The position numbers were made by a program, and so were the translations under genes. Shown piece after piece: positions 5,585 through 5,594 of a DNA stretch of 5,594 nt. The notes below the pieces were generated by a model. It saw only the letters and a list, made by a program, of their open reading frames with translations. It searched no databases and was not told the DNA's origin. The DNA comes from Chloroflexota bacterium (GTDB taxonomy: Bacteria > Chloroflexota > Dormibacteria > CF-121), in NCBI GenBank assembly GCA_005889395.1, contig VBFX01000090.1, positions 2,779 to 8,372 on the forward strand, given 5' to 3'. Every line of letters starts with the position of its first letter. Position 1 is the first letter of the stretch.

Positions 5585-5594
5585 CGAACGGATG
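5585..5594. promoter_or_regulatory. Possible fourth SOS box, cut by the window edge
   Basis: CGAACGGATG reaches the right edge. It supplies a full left arm, four spacer bases and the first G of a right arm. The last four bases are unseen. A TTGCAA at 5575-5580 could be the -35 box of a rightward promoter whose spacer would contain this site. Confidence 0.35.

Overview
The window is GC-rich bacterial chromosome with short intergenic gaps, seven protein genes and no RNA genes, CRISPR array or insertion sequence that I can see. The organism is not fixed by the sequence. The Gram-positive-type SOS box (CGAAC-N4-GTTCG), the high GC, the poor Shine-Dalgarno signals and the lack of recognisable proteobacterial genes suggest an actinobacterium, a member of the Chloroflexota or a related soil lineage. 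This is inference.

Left part (1-1713): a minus-strand AAA+/archaeal-type ATPase is cut by the left edge and diverges from a plus-strand lipoprotein of unknown function. The ATPase promoter lies almost on its start codon, implying a nearly leaderless mRNA. The lipoprotein has a strong TTGACA promoter and a good ribosome binding site.

Middle (1747-4577): a minus-strand pair encodes a small HExxH metalloprotease-like protein and, 16 nt downstream, a three-helix membrane protein that appears to start at a CTG codon. Diverging from them, a plus-strand pair overlaps by 4 nt (GTGA). It encodes a multi-span membrane protein whose cytoplasmic part resembles GAF domains but has no output domain, and a 79-residue single-span membrane protein. 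The 92-bp gap between the divergent pairs holds two inverted repeats.

Right part (4695-5594): a minus-strand operon encodes a LysM protein with one membrane helix, followed by a Nudix hydrolase. Its promoter is embedded in a row of SOS boxes starting at 5506, 5535 and 5564, exactly 29 bp apart. A possible fourth box is cut by the right edge. The layout matches the known lexA-yneA (Bacillus) and lexA-Rv2719c (Mycobacterium) arrangement, so the LysM protein is probably a DNA-damage-induced cell-division inhibitor, with lexA expected just outside the window on the plus strand. A Nudix pyrophosphatase as second gene of this SOS operon is the most unusual point here.

The short gaps at 1714-1746 and 4578-4694 lie between convergent genes. 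I see no convincing terminator or gene in either.
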